Origin: JAHQVI01 sp963749875 | GTDB taxonomy: Bacteria; Pseudomonadota; Alphaproteobacteria; Rhizobiales; Rhodomicrobiaceae | Direction of reading: 5' to 3' | DNA length: 64,000 nt | Assembly (NCBI GenBank): GCA_963749875.1 | Contig: CAVVOX010000004.1 | Span: 248,001-312,000 of the forward strand | Notes under the pieces: model-generated | Databases searched by the model: none | What the model was told of the DNA's origin: nothing | Seen by the model: only the letters and a program-made list of their open reading frames with translations | Shown here: piece after piece, positions 38,262 through 47,346 of the stretch | Numbering within the stretch: position 1 is the first letter of the stretch | How the letters are laid out: the number at the start of each line of letters is the position of its first letter | Position numbers and translations under genes: made by a program

Positions 38262-39058
38262 CCAGACAGCTCGAAGCGCATGCCGTCATAGGCCGGCTCG
38301 ACGCCCTCGGGCAATTCGCTCCGAAGCGCCTCGTAATCCAGATCCATTGTGAGATGGGTAAGAATCGCCCGCTTCGGCCGCAGGCGTTCGATCCAGTCGA
38401 GCGCTTGCTGGACGGACAGATGGCTCGGATGGGTCGTGTAGCGGAGCGCATCCACAATCCAGACATCGAGGCCCTCAAGGATCGGCAGGCTTTCCTCCGG
38501 CAGATCGCTCAGATCGCTGGAATAGGCGAGGCCGCCGAAGCGGAAGCCGAGCGAGTCGATTTCGCCGTGGCGCTGGAGGAACGGCAGGACGTCGATCGGC
38601 CCGCCGGCGCCGTCGATGGTCAGTCCCTCGCCCACGCGGATCGTATGGCCCTTGACGATCGGCGGATAGGAGCTGCCCTCTGGCGTGGCGAAGCAATAGT
38701 CGAAGCGGCGTTGCAGAACGGATCCGGTCAACTCGTCGAAATAAAGGTCGATCCGGCGCCGGGCGCGGTAAGCCAGAATGCGCAGATCGTCGATCCCGTG
38801 CGTATGGTCGGCGTGATCATGGCTGTAGACGACCGCGTCCACCCCGTCGACGCCGCTGGCGAGGATTTGCTCCCGCAGGTCCGGGCCGGTGTCCACCAGA
38901 ATGACGGTGCGCTTATTGCCGGCATAGCGCTCGACCAGCAATGCGCAGCGCCGCCTCCGGTTTTTCGGATTTGCCGGATCGCAGGCGCCCCAATTGCCGT
39001 CAATGCGGGGAACACCCGGAGAGGCGCCGCAGCCGAGGATCGTAAAGCGCAGCGTCAT
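38258..39058 (-). CDS. MBL fold metallo-hydrolase (PhnP-like phosphodiesterase)
   Basis: A 266-residue metallo-beta-lactamase-fold protein. The dinuclear metal motif is SHDHADHTHGID near residue 80; TGPDLREQ and YSSDLSDLP supply other ligands; THLTMDLDY is close to the end. It resembles PhnP-type cyclic phosphodiesterases; the substrate is not known. Its ATG overlaps the tatD stop by 4 bases, so the two are coupled. The TAG stop comes from a repeat edge. Confidence 0.88.
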   Translation of the reverse strand: MTLRFTILGCGASPGVPRIDGNWGACDPANPKNRRRRCALLVERYAGNKRTVILVDTGPDLREQILASGVDGVDAVVYSHDHADHTHGIDDLRILAYRARRRIDLYFDELTGSVLQRRFDYCFATPEGSSYPPIVKGHTIRVGEGLTIDGAGGPIDVLPFLQRHGEIDSLGFRFGGLAYSSDLSDLPEESLPILEGLDVWIVDALRYTTHPSHLSVQQALDWIERLRPKRAILTHLTMDLDYEALRSELPEGVEPAYDGMRFELSG

Positions 39059-39861
39059 GCGGCCGAACGAGCCTCATTGGCGACCAGCCCATCGGCTTTC
39101 GAGAACAGCCGGAAGAAGTTCTCGGTCGTCAGCCTCGCGATCTCGTCCTCGCTGACGCCTTTGACCTGAGCGAGGACACCGGCCGTGTGCGTCACGAAGG
39201 CGGGCTCGTTGCGCTTTCCGCGCTTCGGCTGCGGCGCCAGATAAGGCGCATCCGTTTCGACCAGCAGGCGGTCAAGCGGGATCTCGGCGGCTGTCGCGCG
39301 CAGATCTTCCGACTTATTGAATGTCAGAACGCCCGAGAACGATACATAAAGCCCCAGCTCGATGCCGAGCATGGCAAGCGCGCGCCCGCCCGTGAAGCAG
39401 TGCAGGACGGCGCGAAACGGGCCTTTCTCCATTTCCTCCTTGAGGATACGTCCCGTGTGCTCATCCGCATCGCGGCTGTGGATCACGAGCGGCAGGCCGG
39501 TTTCCCGCGCGGCTGCAATATGGAGGCGGAAGCCATGCTCCTGGTCTGGGATCGGGCTCCTTTCATAATGATAGTCGAGCCCCGCCTCGCCGATTGCGAC
39601 GGTCTTCCTGTAGCCGGCAAGGTCCAGGATTTCCGCGAGCGTGACGTCGCGCTCCTGGGCCGCGTAATGCGGATGGGTGCCGACGGAGCAGCAGACATTC
39701 TCGAACCGCTCTGCAACGGCGCGGATGCGCTCGAACCGGCGCACATGGGTCGAGATCGTCAGCATGGCGCCCACACCCGCCGCTTCGGCGCGTTCGACAA
39801 TTGCGTCCAATTCGCACTCGAAATCGGGGAAATCGAGATGGCAATGGCTATCGACCAGCAT
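39055..39861 (-). CDS. tatD: TatD family hydrolase (metal-dependent DNase)
   Basis: A 268-residue TIM-barrel hydrolase. Metal ligands are in VDSHCHLDFPDF at the N-terminus, GEAGLDYHYE, VIHSRDADEHT, HCFTGG and ETDAPYLAPQPKRGKRNEP. Homologues show 3'-5' DNase activity. It lies 14 bases after metG in a conserved Hyphomicrobiales order. Confidence 0.93.
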   Translation of the reverse strand: MLVDSHCHLDFPDFECELDAIVERAEAAGVGAMLTISTHVRRFERIRAVAERFENVCCSVGTHPHYAAQERDVTLAEILDLAGYRKTVAIGEAGLDYHYERSPIPDQEHGFRLHIAAARETGLPLVIHSRDADEHTGRILKEEMEKGPFRAVLHCFTGGRALAMLGIELGLYVSFSGVLTFNKSEDLRATAAEIPLDRLLVETDAPYLAPQPKRGKRNEPAFVTHTAGVLAQVKGVSEDEIARLTTENFFRLFSKADGLVANEARSAA

Positions 39862-39875
39862 TCAGCGTCTCACAA

Positions 39876-41438
39876 CTATTCAGCAGCAGCCGTCTCCGGC
39901 TCTATATAGCGCGGGAAAACCGGCTGCAAAGGCCCGAGCGCCGTTCCTGCGGCGAGGCGTCCCGGCGCGCCGAGCCGGGCGAAGTCCCGTGCGCCCATCT
40001 CAACGCCAAGCTGATCGAGCAGCTTTTCGGCCGCTGCCGGAATGAATGGCTGTGTCAGAATGCCGAGCTGGCGGACCACTTCGGCCGTGACGTAAAGCAC
40101 GGTCGCCATGCGCTTCGGGTCCGTCTTCTTCAGCGCCCAGGGCTCCTCCGCCGCGAAATAGCGGTTGGCATCGGCGACGACGCCCCAGATGGCTTCGAGC
40201 ACGCGGTGCAGCGCCTGACGCTCCATCGCCTCGCGAGCCGCGTCGATGATGGCGTCCGCCGCATCCAGAATCGCCTTGTCGGCGTCCGAGAACGCGCCCG
40301 GCTCAGGGATTTTCCCGCCGCAGTTCTTGTTGATCATCGAAAGCGAGCGCTGCGCCAGATTGCCGAGATCGTTGGCGAGGTCGGCGTTCGTCCGGTTGAC
40401 GATCGCTTCGTGACTATAGCTGCCGTCCTGGCCGAAAGGCACCTCACGCAGAAGGAAATAGCGCAGCTGATCGACGCCATATTGCTCGGCAATCGAGAAC
40501 GGATCGATGACATTGCCGACCGATTTCGACATCTTCTCGCCGCGGCTGTTGAGGAAACCGTGCGAGAAGACGCGTTTCGGCAGCGCCAGGCCGGCGGACA
40601 TCAGGAAGGCCGGCCAATAGACGGCGTGAAACCGCGTAATGTCCTTGCCGATCATGTGAATATCGGCGGGCCAGTAGCGCTTGAACGTCTCCGACTGGTC
40701 ATCGGGGAATCCGACGCCGGTAATGTAGTTTGTCAGCGCATCCACCCAGACATACATGGTGTGACCGTCCGCGTCGGGAACGGGAACGCCCCAATCCAGC
40801 GTGGTGCGCGAGATAGAGAGATCGCGCAGGCCGCTCTTCACGAAGCTGACGATCTCGTTGCGCCGCTCCGGCGGCAGGATGAAATCGGGATTGGCTTCGT
40901 AATGGGCGAGCAGCTTCTCCTGATAAGCCGAGAGGCGGAAGAAATAGGTCCGCTCCTCCGTCCATTCCACGGGCGTGTCCTGGGCGCCGACGCGCACGCC
41001 ATCCTCGCGGACTCTTGTCTCGTCCTCGGCGTAAAAAGCCTCGTCGCGAACCGAATACCAACCGGCATAGCTGTCGAGATAAATGTCGCCGGCATCGGCC
41101 ATGCGCTTCCAGATCTCTTTCGACGCCGCATGGTGACGGGGCTCGGTCGTGCGGATGAAATCGTCATAAGAGACGTTGAGCAACGCATCCATCGCCTTGA
41201 AGCGGGGCGTGTTCCGCTCGCCCAGCTCGGCGGGCGTGATTCCGGCCTTGGCGGCGGTCTGCTTCATCTTCAACCCGTGTTCGTCGACGCCAGTCAGGAA
41301 AAAGACATCGTAGCCGTCGAGCCGCTTGAATCGGGCGATGGCATCGGTCGCAATCGCCTCATAAGCGTGGCCGATATGCGGCTCGCCATTCGGATAGGAG
41401 ATTGCCGTGGTGATGTAGAAGGACGGTTTTTCGATCAT
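39876..41438 (-). CDS. metG: Methionine--tRNA ligase
   Basis: A 520-residue class I aminoacyl-tRNA synthetase charging tRNA-Met. HIGH-type motif PHIGHAYEA near residue 20, KMSKS in GEKMSKSVGNV near 302, and the anticodon-binding helical domain to the end. No C-terminal EMAP-like tRNA-binding domain is present, as usual for the short form. I place the start at MIEKPSFYITTAI (41438); an ATG 24 bases upstream is possible. Confidence 0.95.
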   Translation of the reverse strand: MIEKPSFYITTAISYPNGEPHIGHAYEAIATDAIARFKRLDGYDVFFLTGVDEHGLKMKQTAAKAGITPAELGERNTPRFKAMDALLNVSYDDFIRTTEPRHHAASKEIWKRMADAGDIYLDSYAGWYSVRDEAFYAEDETRVREDGVRVGAQDTPVEWTEERTYFFRLSAYQEKLLAHYEANPDFILPPERRNEIVSFVKSGLRDLSISRTTLDWGVPVPDADGHTMYVWVDALTNYITGVGFPDDQSETFKRYWPADIHMIGKDITRFHAVYWPAFLMSAGLALPKRVFSHGFLNSRGEKMSKSVGNVIDPFSIAEQYGVDQLRYFLLREVPFGQDGSYSHEAIVNRTNADLANDLGNLAQRSLSMINKNCGGKIPEPGAFSDADKAILDAADAIIDAAREAMERQALHRVLEAIWGVVADANRYFAAEEPWALKKTDPKRMATVLYVTAEVVRQLGILTQPFIPAAAEKLLDQLGVEMGARDFARLGAPGRLAAGTALGPLQPVFPRYIEPETAAAE

Positions 41439-41475
41439 GGCCGTCAATACACCCGCTTTCATGCGTTTGAAAAGC

Positions 41476-41603
41476 CTGGATCAACCCTCTTTCAATTGGA
41501 ATCACTTGAAAGAGGTAAAGTTGCTCTACTTCAATAAGTTAGCGCAACTGTTCCCGCGTCCATCCCCGCCTTCGTGGGGACATGCTTGGACGCGTTGCGC
41601 TAG
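41476..41603. repeat. Composite A+B palindromic repeat
   Basis: Unit A (GATCAACCCTCTTTCAATTG ...) carries compensating changes in both arms (CTCTTTCA with TGAAAGAG), then linker ACTTCAATAAGTTA and unit B to CTAG at 41600-41603. Paired changes suggest selection for the hairpin. Confidence 0.85.
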
Positions 41604-41730
41604 ATCAACCCTCGTTCAAGTGGAATCACTTGGACGAGGTTAAGTTGATCTATTTCAAAAGACGAGCGCAACTGTTCCCGCGTCCATCCCCGCTTTCGCG
41701 GGGACATGGCTTAGACGCGCGTTGCGCTAG
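41600..41730. repeat. Composite A+B palindromic repeat, supplies holB stop codon
   Basis: In tandem with the previous copy, sharing CTAG at 41600-41603. Unit A, linker TATTTCAAAAGACGA, unit B, and CTAG at 41727-41730 whose minus-strand TAG ends holB. The copies fill the gap between holB and metG. Confidence 0.9.
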
Positions 41731-42872
41731 AGCCCGCCGGACGCGGTTTTTCGGCTGAGGCGTTCAATCCTTTCGAACGCCGTGAGAGTCAGGGCCGCCT
41801 TGTCAAGATTGAGCCGCTCCGTCTCGCCGCGCGCTTCGCGAATTGTTTCCCACAGCTCGGCCCAATCCGCAAGGCTGTCCGCCGTGATCAGCGACGGAAA
41901 GCGGCGGAGCTGGGGAAAGCTCCGCCGGGCGGAGGAGGCCGCCGGAGCGGCGCGGATCGCATCAGCCAGCGCGTCCTCCAGAAGATCGAATGCCATGTCA
42001 TGGGCCACCCCGTCGCGCCCGGAAGTCAGCGCGATGAGCTTGTGAAGCGCTTGCCGGTCGAGCTTCGGCAGGCTCTCAAGGAGCGTCAGAATGGATTGGA
42101 AGAGCGGCAGTCCGCCACTGTCGAGCATCTGCATTGCGCGGCGAGGGCTGCCTTTGCTCAGGGAGAGCAGCGTATCGAGCTGATCGGGCGCGGGCGGATC
42201 GCGATCCGATGCCGCGCAGGCGGTTGTGACGGCCGTCCGCAGATCCTCCTCGTCGAGCGGCTGAAACCGGACGATCCGGCAGCGCGAACGGATGGTCGGG
42301 AGGAGACGCCCCGGCGACGAGGAGATCAGCAGGAAAACGGTTCTGCGCGGCGGCTCTTCGAGCGATTTCAACAGCGCATTCGACGAGCTCTGGTTGAGCT
42401 CGTCCGCGCTGTCGACGATAACGACGCGCCAGGGCGTGACCGCCGTCTGCTGCAGAAAATGGCGCAGCGCACGAATGTCGTCGACCGCGATGCTTTGACG
42501 GAATTTCTTTCCCTGCGCGTCCCACCGCCGCCGGATGATCAGAAGCCCCGGATGAGACAGCGCGGTGACCTGATGGGAAGTTTTGTCGTTCTCCGCCACG
42601 TGCAGAGAGTCGACCTCCGACGGGAGTTCGCCGTCCTGGGCGAGCAGAAAACGCGCGATCCCATAGGCGAATGTCGCCTTGCCGATGCCCGCTTCGCCCG
42701 ACATCAGCCACGCATGATGCAAGCGGCGCGAGGCAATCGCATCGATGATCTCGGTCTCGGCGGGTTTATGACCGAAAACGGCGCGGGTCTCGCGCGGATG
42801 CGGCCAGCCATCCAGGCGGTCGGCCTCGGGCGGCGCTTCCGTGTCGGTCTCTATGACGTGCGCTCGGGCCAT
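41727..42872 (-). CDS. holB: DNA polymerase III delta' subunit
   Basis: A 381-residue clamp-loader subunit. The AAA+ core begins near FGHKPAETEIIDAI, with the P-loop-like SGEAGIGKATFAYGIARFLL, VVIVDSADELNQSSSNALL (Walker B region), KSLEEPPRRTVFLLIS and the SRC motif IRSRCRIVRF. It follows tmk by 6 bases. The stop TAG is formed by the edge of a repeat. Confidence 0.92.
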   Translation of the reverse strand: MARAHVIETDTEAPPEADRLDGWPHPRETRAVFGHKPAETEIIDAIASRRLHHAWLMSGEAGIGKATFAYGIARFLLAQDGELPSEVDSLHVAENDKTSHQVTALSHPGLLIIRRRWDAQGKKFRQSIAVDDIRALRHFLQQTAVTPWRVVIVDSADELNQSSSNALLKSLEEPPRRTVFLLISSSPGRLLPTIRSRCRIVRFQPLDEEDLRTAVTTACAASDRDPPAPDQLDTLLSLSKGSPRRAMQMLDSGGLPLFQSILTLLESLPKLDRQALHKLIALTSGRDGVAHDMAFDLLEDALADAIRAAPAASSARRSFPQLRRFPSLITADSLADWAELWETIREARGETERLNLDKAALTLTAFERIERLSRKTASGGL

Positions 42873-42878
42873 TGATCT

Positions 42879-43520
42879 CTATGGTTTCAGCCGCTGCGTG
42901 ACCGCCGACCAGACCGCATCGGCGACCTCCTCGACCGGCCGATTGGCATCGATCACGACGCAGCGCCGGGGCTCGGCCTTCGCGATCTCGAGAAACTCCT
43001 GGCGGAGATTTTCATGAAACCGCAAAGACATGCTTTCGAACCGGTCAGTCTGTTCGTCGGAGGCCTCCGCGCGCGCCGCAGCGCGTTTTAAACCCTCTTC
43101 CGCCGGCAAATCGAGGATGATCGTCAAATTCGGCCGGGTCGGTCCGACAACGATCCGCTCGAGCGCATCGATGGCTGCGATCGGCACGCCGCCGGCCGCG
43201 CCCTGATAGGCGCGCGTGGAGTCGTGGAAACGGTCGCAGACCACCCAGGTGCCGCGCGCGAGCGCCGGTCTGATCGTCAGTTCGAGATGGGAGTCGCGCG
43301 CGACGTAAAACAGCAGCGTCTCCGCCATCGGGCCCAGGCGCTTTGCCTGACCGGAGAGCAGCACCGCGCGGATGGCCTCGGCCCTGGGCGATCCACCCGG
43401 CTCGCGCGTCATGAGCACGTCGATGCCCCGCGCCGCAAGCCGTTTGCGAAGAAGCTCGGCCTGCGTGCTCTTGCCCGCGCCTTCGCCGCCTTCCAGGGTG
43501 ATAAATTTGCCAGCCGCCAC
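42879..43520 (-). CDS. tmk: Thymidylate kinase
   Basis: A 213-residue kinase making dTDP from dTMP. P-loop in LEGGEGAGKSTQAELL, TREPGGSPRAEAIR, the DRFHDSTRAYQG substrate motif and a lid region with Arg residues. The start is a GTG at 43520 behind GGAGG. It is separated from dacA by repeats but is in the conserved order. Confidence 0.95.
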   Translation of the reverse strand: MAAGKFITLEGGEGAGKSTQAELLRKRLAARGIDVLMTREPGGSPRAEAIRAVLLSGQAKRLGPMAETLLFYVARDSHLELTIRPALARGTWVVCDRFHDSTRAYQGAAGGVPIAAIDALERIVVGPTRPNLTIILDLPAEEGLKRAAARAEASDEQTDRFESMSLRFHENLRQEFLEIAKAEPRRCVVIDANRPVEEVADAVWSAVTQRLKP

Positions 43521-43542
43521 TCGGCGCCTCCGGTTCGGTCTT

Positions 43543-43642
43543 AGAGCGGCGGATTCTTAATCGGACCCGGAAGCGCCGCTCTAACTGTTTGTTTCGGCAT
43601 CGAATTTATCCGAAAAGTGGATGCCACTTTTCGGTCCGATGC
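43543..43642. repeat. RIME-like rhizobial palindromic repeat
   Basis: Two hairpins: AGAGCGGCG...CGCCGCTCT (43543-43582) and GCATCG...CCGAAAAGTGG/CCACTTTTCGG...CCGATGC (about 43597-43642). The CCGAAAAGTGG hairpin is a common intergenic repeat type in Rhizobiales (from memory). Confidence 0.6.
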
Positions 43643-43751
43643 TCTAGCGCAACGCGCGTCCGAATGGACGTGGGAACAGTTGCGCTCGTCTCTTGAAGTA
43701 GATCAACTTAACCTCGTCCAAGTGATTCCATTTGAACGAGGGTTGATCTAG
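43643..43751. repeat. Composite B+A palindromic repeat
   Basis: CTAG at 43643-43646 (also the edge of the RIME-like repeat), short unit B, linker CGTCTCTTGAAGTA, unit A, CTAG at 43748-43751. Confidence 0.85.
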
Positions 43752-43790
43752 CGGGATTGCAGCTTGACATAGACCTGGGGGGAGGCGGCA

Positions 43791-45014
43791 TCAAGCCGTT
43801 ATTCGTCGTCTCCCGCGCCGCGATGGATCAGCCAGCCGAATGCAAGACTCAGCGCGGAGTCCAGGCCCTGGCGGATGATGCCGCCTTTCCCGATCGAACT
43901 CGGCGGCATAGAGCGGCGCCGCACTCTCGATACCGTCTTGCGTCCTGACCCGCAGCTCGCCGATCCTGTCGCCCTCGCGGATCGGAGCGATGACGGGACC
44001 GAGATAGACGATTTTGCCGCGAAGCCGGCGCTGTTTGACGTTCTTCGGGAGAAGGAGCTGCACGTCGCCCTCTCCGCGCAAACTCACATAGCGTTTCTGG
44101 CCGCCCCAAACCAATGCGGAGCCGACCGTTTCATCGGCGTTGAACAGGGTGAACTTGTCGAAGCTGCCAAAGCCCCATTTCAGCAGGCGCACAGCGGCTT
44201 CTTTGCGGGCGCTCCGGCTTTCCAACCCGTTTACGACGACAATGAGCCGGCGCCCGTCTTGAATGGCCGATCCGACAACGCCATAGCCGGAGTCCGACGT
44301 GTATCCGGTCTTAAGGCCGTCCGCGCCGATATGGGCGGATAGGAGCGGATTGCGGTTGTAGAATTTGTGCTTCCGGTAGGGGAATTCCTTCTGCTGAAAA
44401 TAGGGGTAGTATTTCGGGTATTTGCGAAGGATATGCAGCGCCAGCTGAGCCAGTTCACGCGACGTCATCAGGTGCTTGGGATCCGGCAAGCCGGTGGAAT
44501 TGGCGAAGGTGGATTTCTTGAGCCCGATCCGCCTCGCATAGTCGTTCATCATCTGCGCGAACGCGTCTTCGGTCCCCGCCAACCCCTCGGCCAGGATGAT
44601 GCAGGCGTCATTGCCCGATTGAATGATGATGCCTTGGAGCAGTTCCTCGACCGTGACCTGCGAGTGGATAGGCGCGAACATTGCTGCCGTGCCTGAGGGA
44701 GCGCCGCCGGTCCGCCAGGCATTCTCGCTCACCGTGAATTCCGTCTGCAGCGTGATCTGGCCGGTCTCCAGCGCATCGAAGACCACCGCGAGCGTCATCA
44801 GCTTGCTCATGCTCGCAGGGTGCATCAGCTCATCGGCATTCTTCTCGAACAGCACCGTTTGCGTTTCGGCGTCCATCAGGAAGGCGTATTTGGCTTCCGT
44901 TTCAATCTGGGCGTGCAATTCCGTGTGAGGCGCGGCGACCGCGATCAGGCCGAGGACAAAGATGGACGTATAACGTTGCAGCAGAGTCATGCGATATCGA
45001 TTGCCGAGAATCAT
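43791..45014 (-). CDS. dacA: D-alanyl-D-alanine carboxypeptidase, C-terminal frameshift
   Basis: A penicillin-binding protein of the DacA type that trims peptidoglycan pentapeptides in the periplasm. A signal peptide (LGLIAVAAPHTELHA) precedes the serine peptidase domain with SMSK (about 69), SGN (about 134) and KTG (about 233). The last 30 residues of the open frame are Arg-rich nonsense. If one T is removed in the minus-strand GAGTTCGATC (about 43894-43903), the frame continues ESIGKGGIIRQGLD and then SALSLAFGWLIHRGAGDDE to a TAA at 43799, the expected amphipathic membrane anchor. Either a base error or a real loss of the anchor. Start at 45014 or an ATG at 44990. Confidence 0.88.
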   Translation of the reverse strand: MILGNRYRMTLLQRYTSIFVLGLIAVAAPHTELHAQIETEAKYAFLMDAETQTVLFEKNADELMHPASMSKLMTLAVVFDALETGQITLQTEFTVSENAWRTGGAPSGTAAMFAPIHSQVTVEELLQGIIIQSGNDACIILAEGLAGTEDAFAQMMNDYARRIGLKKSTFANSTGLPDPKHLMTSRELAQLALHILRKYPKYYPYFQQKEFPYRKHKFYNRNPLLSAHIGADGLKTGYTSDSGYGVVGSAIQDGRRLIVVVNGLESRSARKEAAVRLLKWGFGSFDKFTLFNADETVGSALVWGGQKRYVSLRGEGDVQLLLPKNVKQRRLRGKIVYLGPVIAPIREGDRIGELRVRTQDGIESAAPLYAAEFDRERRHHPPGPGLRAESCIRLADPSRRGRRRITA

Positions 45015-45113
45015 ATTGGAGGAAAATCCGAGGGCACTATCGGCCGCAAGCGCGCAAAAATCAATGCCACGAAATCAAACCTCCGCGATCTTGTCTGCGC
45101 TGACTTATTGAAA

Positions 45114-45161
45114 TAGATCAACCCTCGTTAAACCGATTCCACTTGAACGAGGGTTGATCTA
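45114..45161. repeat. Unit-A palindromic repeat
   Basis: GATCAACCCTCGTTAAACCG ... CACTTGAACGAGGGTTGATCTA between dacA and rlpA, preceded by the remnant linker GACTTATTGAAATA. Unit B is missing. The edge reads CTAT rather than CTAG. Confidence 0.75.
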
Positions 45162-45166
45162 TCGCC

Positions 45167-46408
45167 TCATCCTCCGGCGGTCTCTGCGACGCGCGCATCC
45201 TTCAGGCCGGCGGCGCGTATGCGCTCGACGGCGGCATAGGCTGCCTCGCGCCGCTCGAAGGGGCCGAGCCTGATCCGGTGAGCCGTGCGAGCGCCGATCG
45301 TTGCCGGCTCGATCGATGTCGGCGCGATCTCCATCAGGATCGCCGCAAGACGCTCGGCCAACGGCCTTTCGGAAAATAAGCCCGCCTCGACGTAAATTGC
45401 TGCCGGGGTGGCGGCAACGGATTCGATCTCCGGTGACCGTGAGGCGGGTTTCGCCCGCGGCGAAGGCGGATTGGCCAGGTGCAAATCGGCGGTGGTCACG
45501 AAACGCCGTGGCGCATCGTTGCGGCGCTTTGGCGCGGCATCCAAATCGCGCCCATTCGCCCGCGCGGCGATCCGGTGCGGCGCATTTGCCTTATGAGGGC
45601 GCGACACAGGGATCGGCGGCGCAGGGCGGGCCGCACCTTGTCCGTTTCCGGTCTGTTTTGCCGGGCGCGGGGCGAGGCCTGCCGTTTTTTGTAATCTTGC
45701 AACCGAATGGCGGGTGGTCCGGGACGCTTGCGCAAATCTCATCGCCTTTGCCGGCGAGCGTGCAAATGCGACGCGCGGACCGGCCCAGGATTGGCGGGCG
45801 AGGACGCGGCGCTCGTAATTGTCGTCGCCGCTCAGCGGTGCCGGACCGAGATATTCAACCCGTACTGGCGCGGTGCCCGCCCTGCGCATCCGCAAGAGCG
45901 ATGCAACCGCCCAGGAGAGATCGATGATCCTGTTATTTGCATAAGGCCCGCGATCGTTCACGCGGACGACAAGCGAGCGTCCATTCCGCAGATTGGTCAC
46001 CCGCGCGTAGGACGGCAGGGGCAGAGTCCGATGCGCGGCGGTCAGGGCCTCCATATCGTAGATTTCGCCATTTGCCGTGCGCCTGCCGTGGAAGAGTTCG
46101 CCATACCAGGACGCTGTGCCCCTTCGCACGTAATGCCTGTTCTTGCGGGGCACATAAAGCTTGCCATGAACGCGATAGGGCGCGCCGACCTTGTATCGCC
46201 CGCCGCCTTTGGGCACCGGCTGGCCGAGCTCCACGACCCGCGGGCTGAGTTTGGAGCTTTCATCTCCCCAGAAGCTGCTGCCGGAGATTCGGAGATCGCA
46301 GCCGGTCAGGAGGGATATGGCCGCCAGTAAGGCGAGAACGCTGAACCGGGGCCATGTCGCGTTCCAGACGGCGACGAACAGCGCCAACACAGACCGAGGG
46401 CTAGACAC
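45167..46408 (-). CDS. rlpA: RlpA-type septal ring lytic transglycosylase lipoprotein
   Basis: A 413-residue outer-membrane lipoprotein. A lipobox LLTGC ends the signal region near residue 37. The double-psi beta-barrel domain (about 95-190) has GTASWYGELFHGRRTANGE, MEALTAAHRTLPLP and VRVNDRGPY with the catalytic Asp. A long Ala/Arg/Pro-rich linker leads to a C-terminal SPOR domain (IYVEAGLFSERPLAERLAA, RIRLGPFERREAAYAAVERI) that binds denuded septal glycan. The start is a GTG at 46408. First gene of the minus-strand block. Confidence 0.9.
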   Translation of the reverse strand: MSSPRSVLALFVAVWNATWPRFSVLALLAAISLLTGCDLRISGSSFWGDESSKLSPRVVELGQPVPKGGGRYKVGAPYRVHGKLYVPRKNRHYVRRGTASWYGELFHGRRTANGEIYDMEALTAAHRTLPLPSYARVTNLRNGRSLVVRVNDRGPYANNRIIDLSWAVASLLRMRRAGTAPVRVEYLGPAPLSGDDNYERRVLARQSWAGPRVAFARSPAKAMRFAQASRTTRHSVARLQKTAGLAPRPAKQTGNGQGAARPAPPIPVSRPHKANAPHRIAARANGRDLDAAPKRRNDAPRRFVTTADLHLANPPSPRAKPASRSPEIESVAATPAAIYVEAGLFSERPLAERLAAILMEIAPTSIEPATIGARTAHRIRLGPFERREAAYAAVERIRAAGLKDARVAETAGG

Positions 46409-46646
46409 AATACGATCCCGTTACTAAGCGCCTGCCCACGGGGATTGGACAAGGCGAATACCCAACACCTGCGCCGGATCCAGACGACTTCCGGGCGCAA
46501 CCTTAGGTAGTAGTAATTAGAAAGTGGTTAAGGATCGGTTTCGCGCGCGCCGTAGAGACACAAAAACGCTCAGCATATGAACATCCGCGCCGGAACGGAT
46601 GCGTTTGGCGCAGATTTGGCTCTGGCTGTGTGTGGGAGGGGGGGTG

Positions 46647-46678
46647 CCGAAGGCCGCATGCGATGCTGCGGCCTTCGG
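46647..46678 (-). terminator. Strong hairpin after FixJ-type gene
   Basis: CCGAAGGCCGCA and TGCGGCCTTCGG form a perfect 12-base stem with an 8-base loop, 20 bases past the regulator stop. A C-rich run rather than T follows on the minus strand, so it may act as a weak terminator or protect the 3' end. The rest of 46409-46698 shows no gene. Confidence 0.5.
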
Positions 46679-46698
46679 AAGGCGGAAAGCCGAACCGC

Positions 46699-47346
46699 TT
46701 ATGAGGGCGTGACCTGTTTCGAGAGGACAGCGTCGGGATCCATGCCCGCCGCCAGCGCCATGCGGACGAGACGGGGCAGGCTGCCCGCTCCGGTCTTCTC
46801 CATGACGCGCGCCCGGTGGATTTCAACCGTTCTGGGGCTGAGGCCAAGCTCGCGCGCAATGATTTTGTTGGGCCGGCCGACGAGCAGGTGCTTCAGCACA
46901 TCCCTTTCCCGGGGGGTGAGAATGCCGAATTTGGCCTGCACTTCCTCCGCCTTTTCGCGCTCGCAAAGTTCATATTCGCGCCGCCTCATCGCCTTGCCGA
47001 CCTGGTCCAGCAGGACCTGCGGATCGACCGGCTTTTCCAGGAACTCGACGGCACCGCGTTTCATGGCGGAGACCGCCATGCGGATGTCTGCGTGGCCCGT
47101 GATGATGATGACCGGGATCGTCGCTTCCGTTCGCGCGATGCGATCCTGAACCTCGGACCCTGTTGCATCCGGCATCTTCATATCGACGAGGACACAGCCG
47201 GTCGTCTCAGGGCAGAATATGTCGAAGAAACTCTTCGCGCAGTCATGCGTGCGCACATTGTAACCGGCGCTCCGCAAGAAGCTGTCTAAAGAGTCGCGAA
47301 CCGCCACATCGTCATCCAGTACATGAACCAACAACAATTTACTCAT
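46699..47346 (-). CDS. FixJ-type response regulator
   Basis: A 215-residue two-domain regulator. The receiver domain has the acidic pair in HVLDDDVAVRDSL, phosphorylated Asp about 55 in LVDMKMPD, and Lys in EFLEKPVD. The LuxR-type DNA-binding domain reads LTPRERDVLKHLLVGRPNKI and SPRTVEIHRARVM. FixJ/TodT class. Its start overlaps the kinase stop by 8 bases, so the two form a coupled two-component pair. Targets are unknown. Confidence 0.9.
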   Translation of the reverse strand: MSKLLLVHVLDDDVAVRDSLDSFLRSAGYNVRTHDCAKSFFDIFCPETTGCVLVDMKMPDATGSEVQDRIARTEATIPVIIITGHADIRMAVSAMKRGAVEFLEKPVDPQVLLDQVGKAMRRREYELCEREKAEEVQAKFGILTPRERDVLKHLLVGRPNKIIARELGLSPRTVEIHRARVMEKTGAGSLPRLVRMALAAGMDPDAVLSKQVTPS

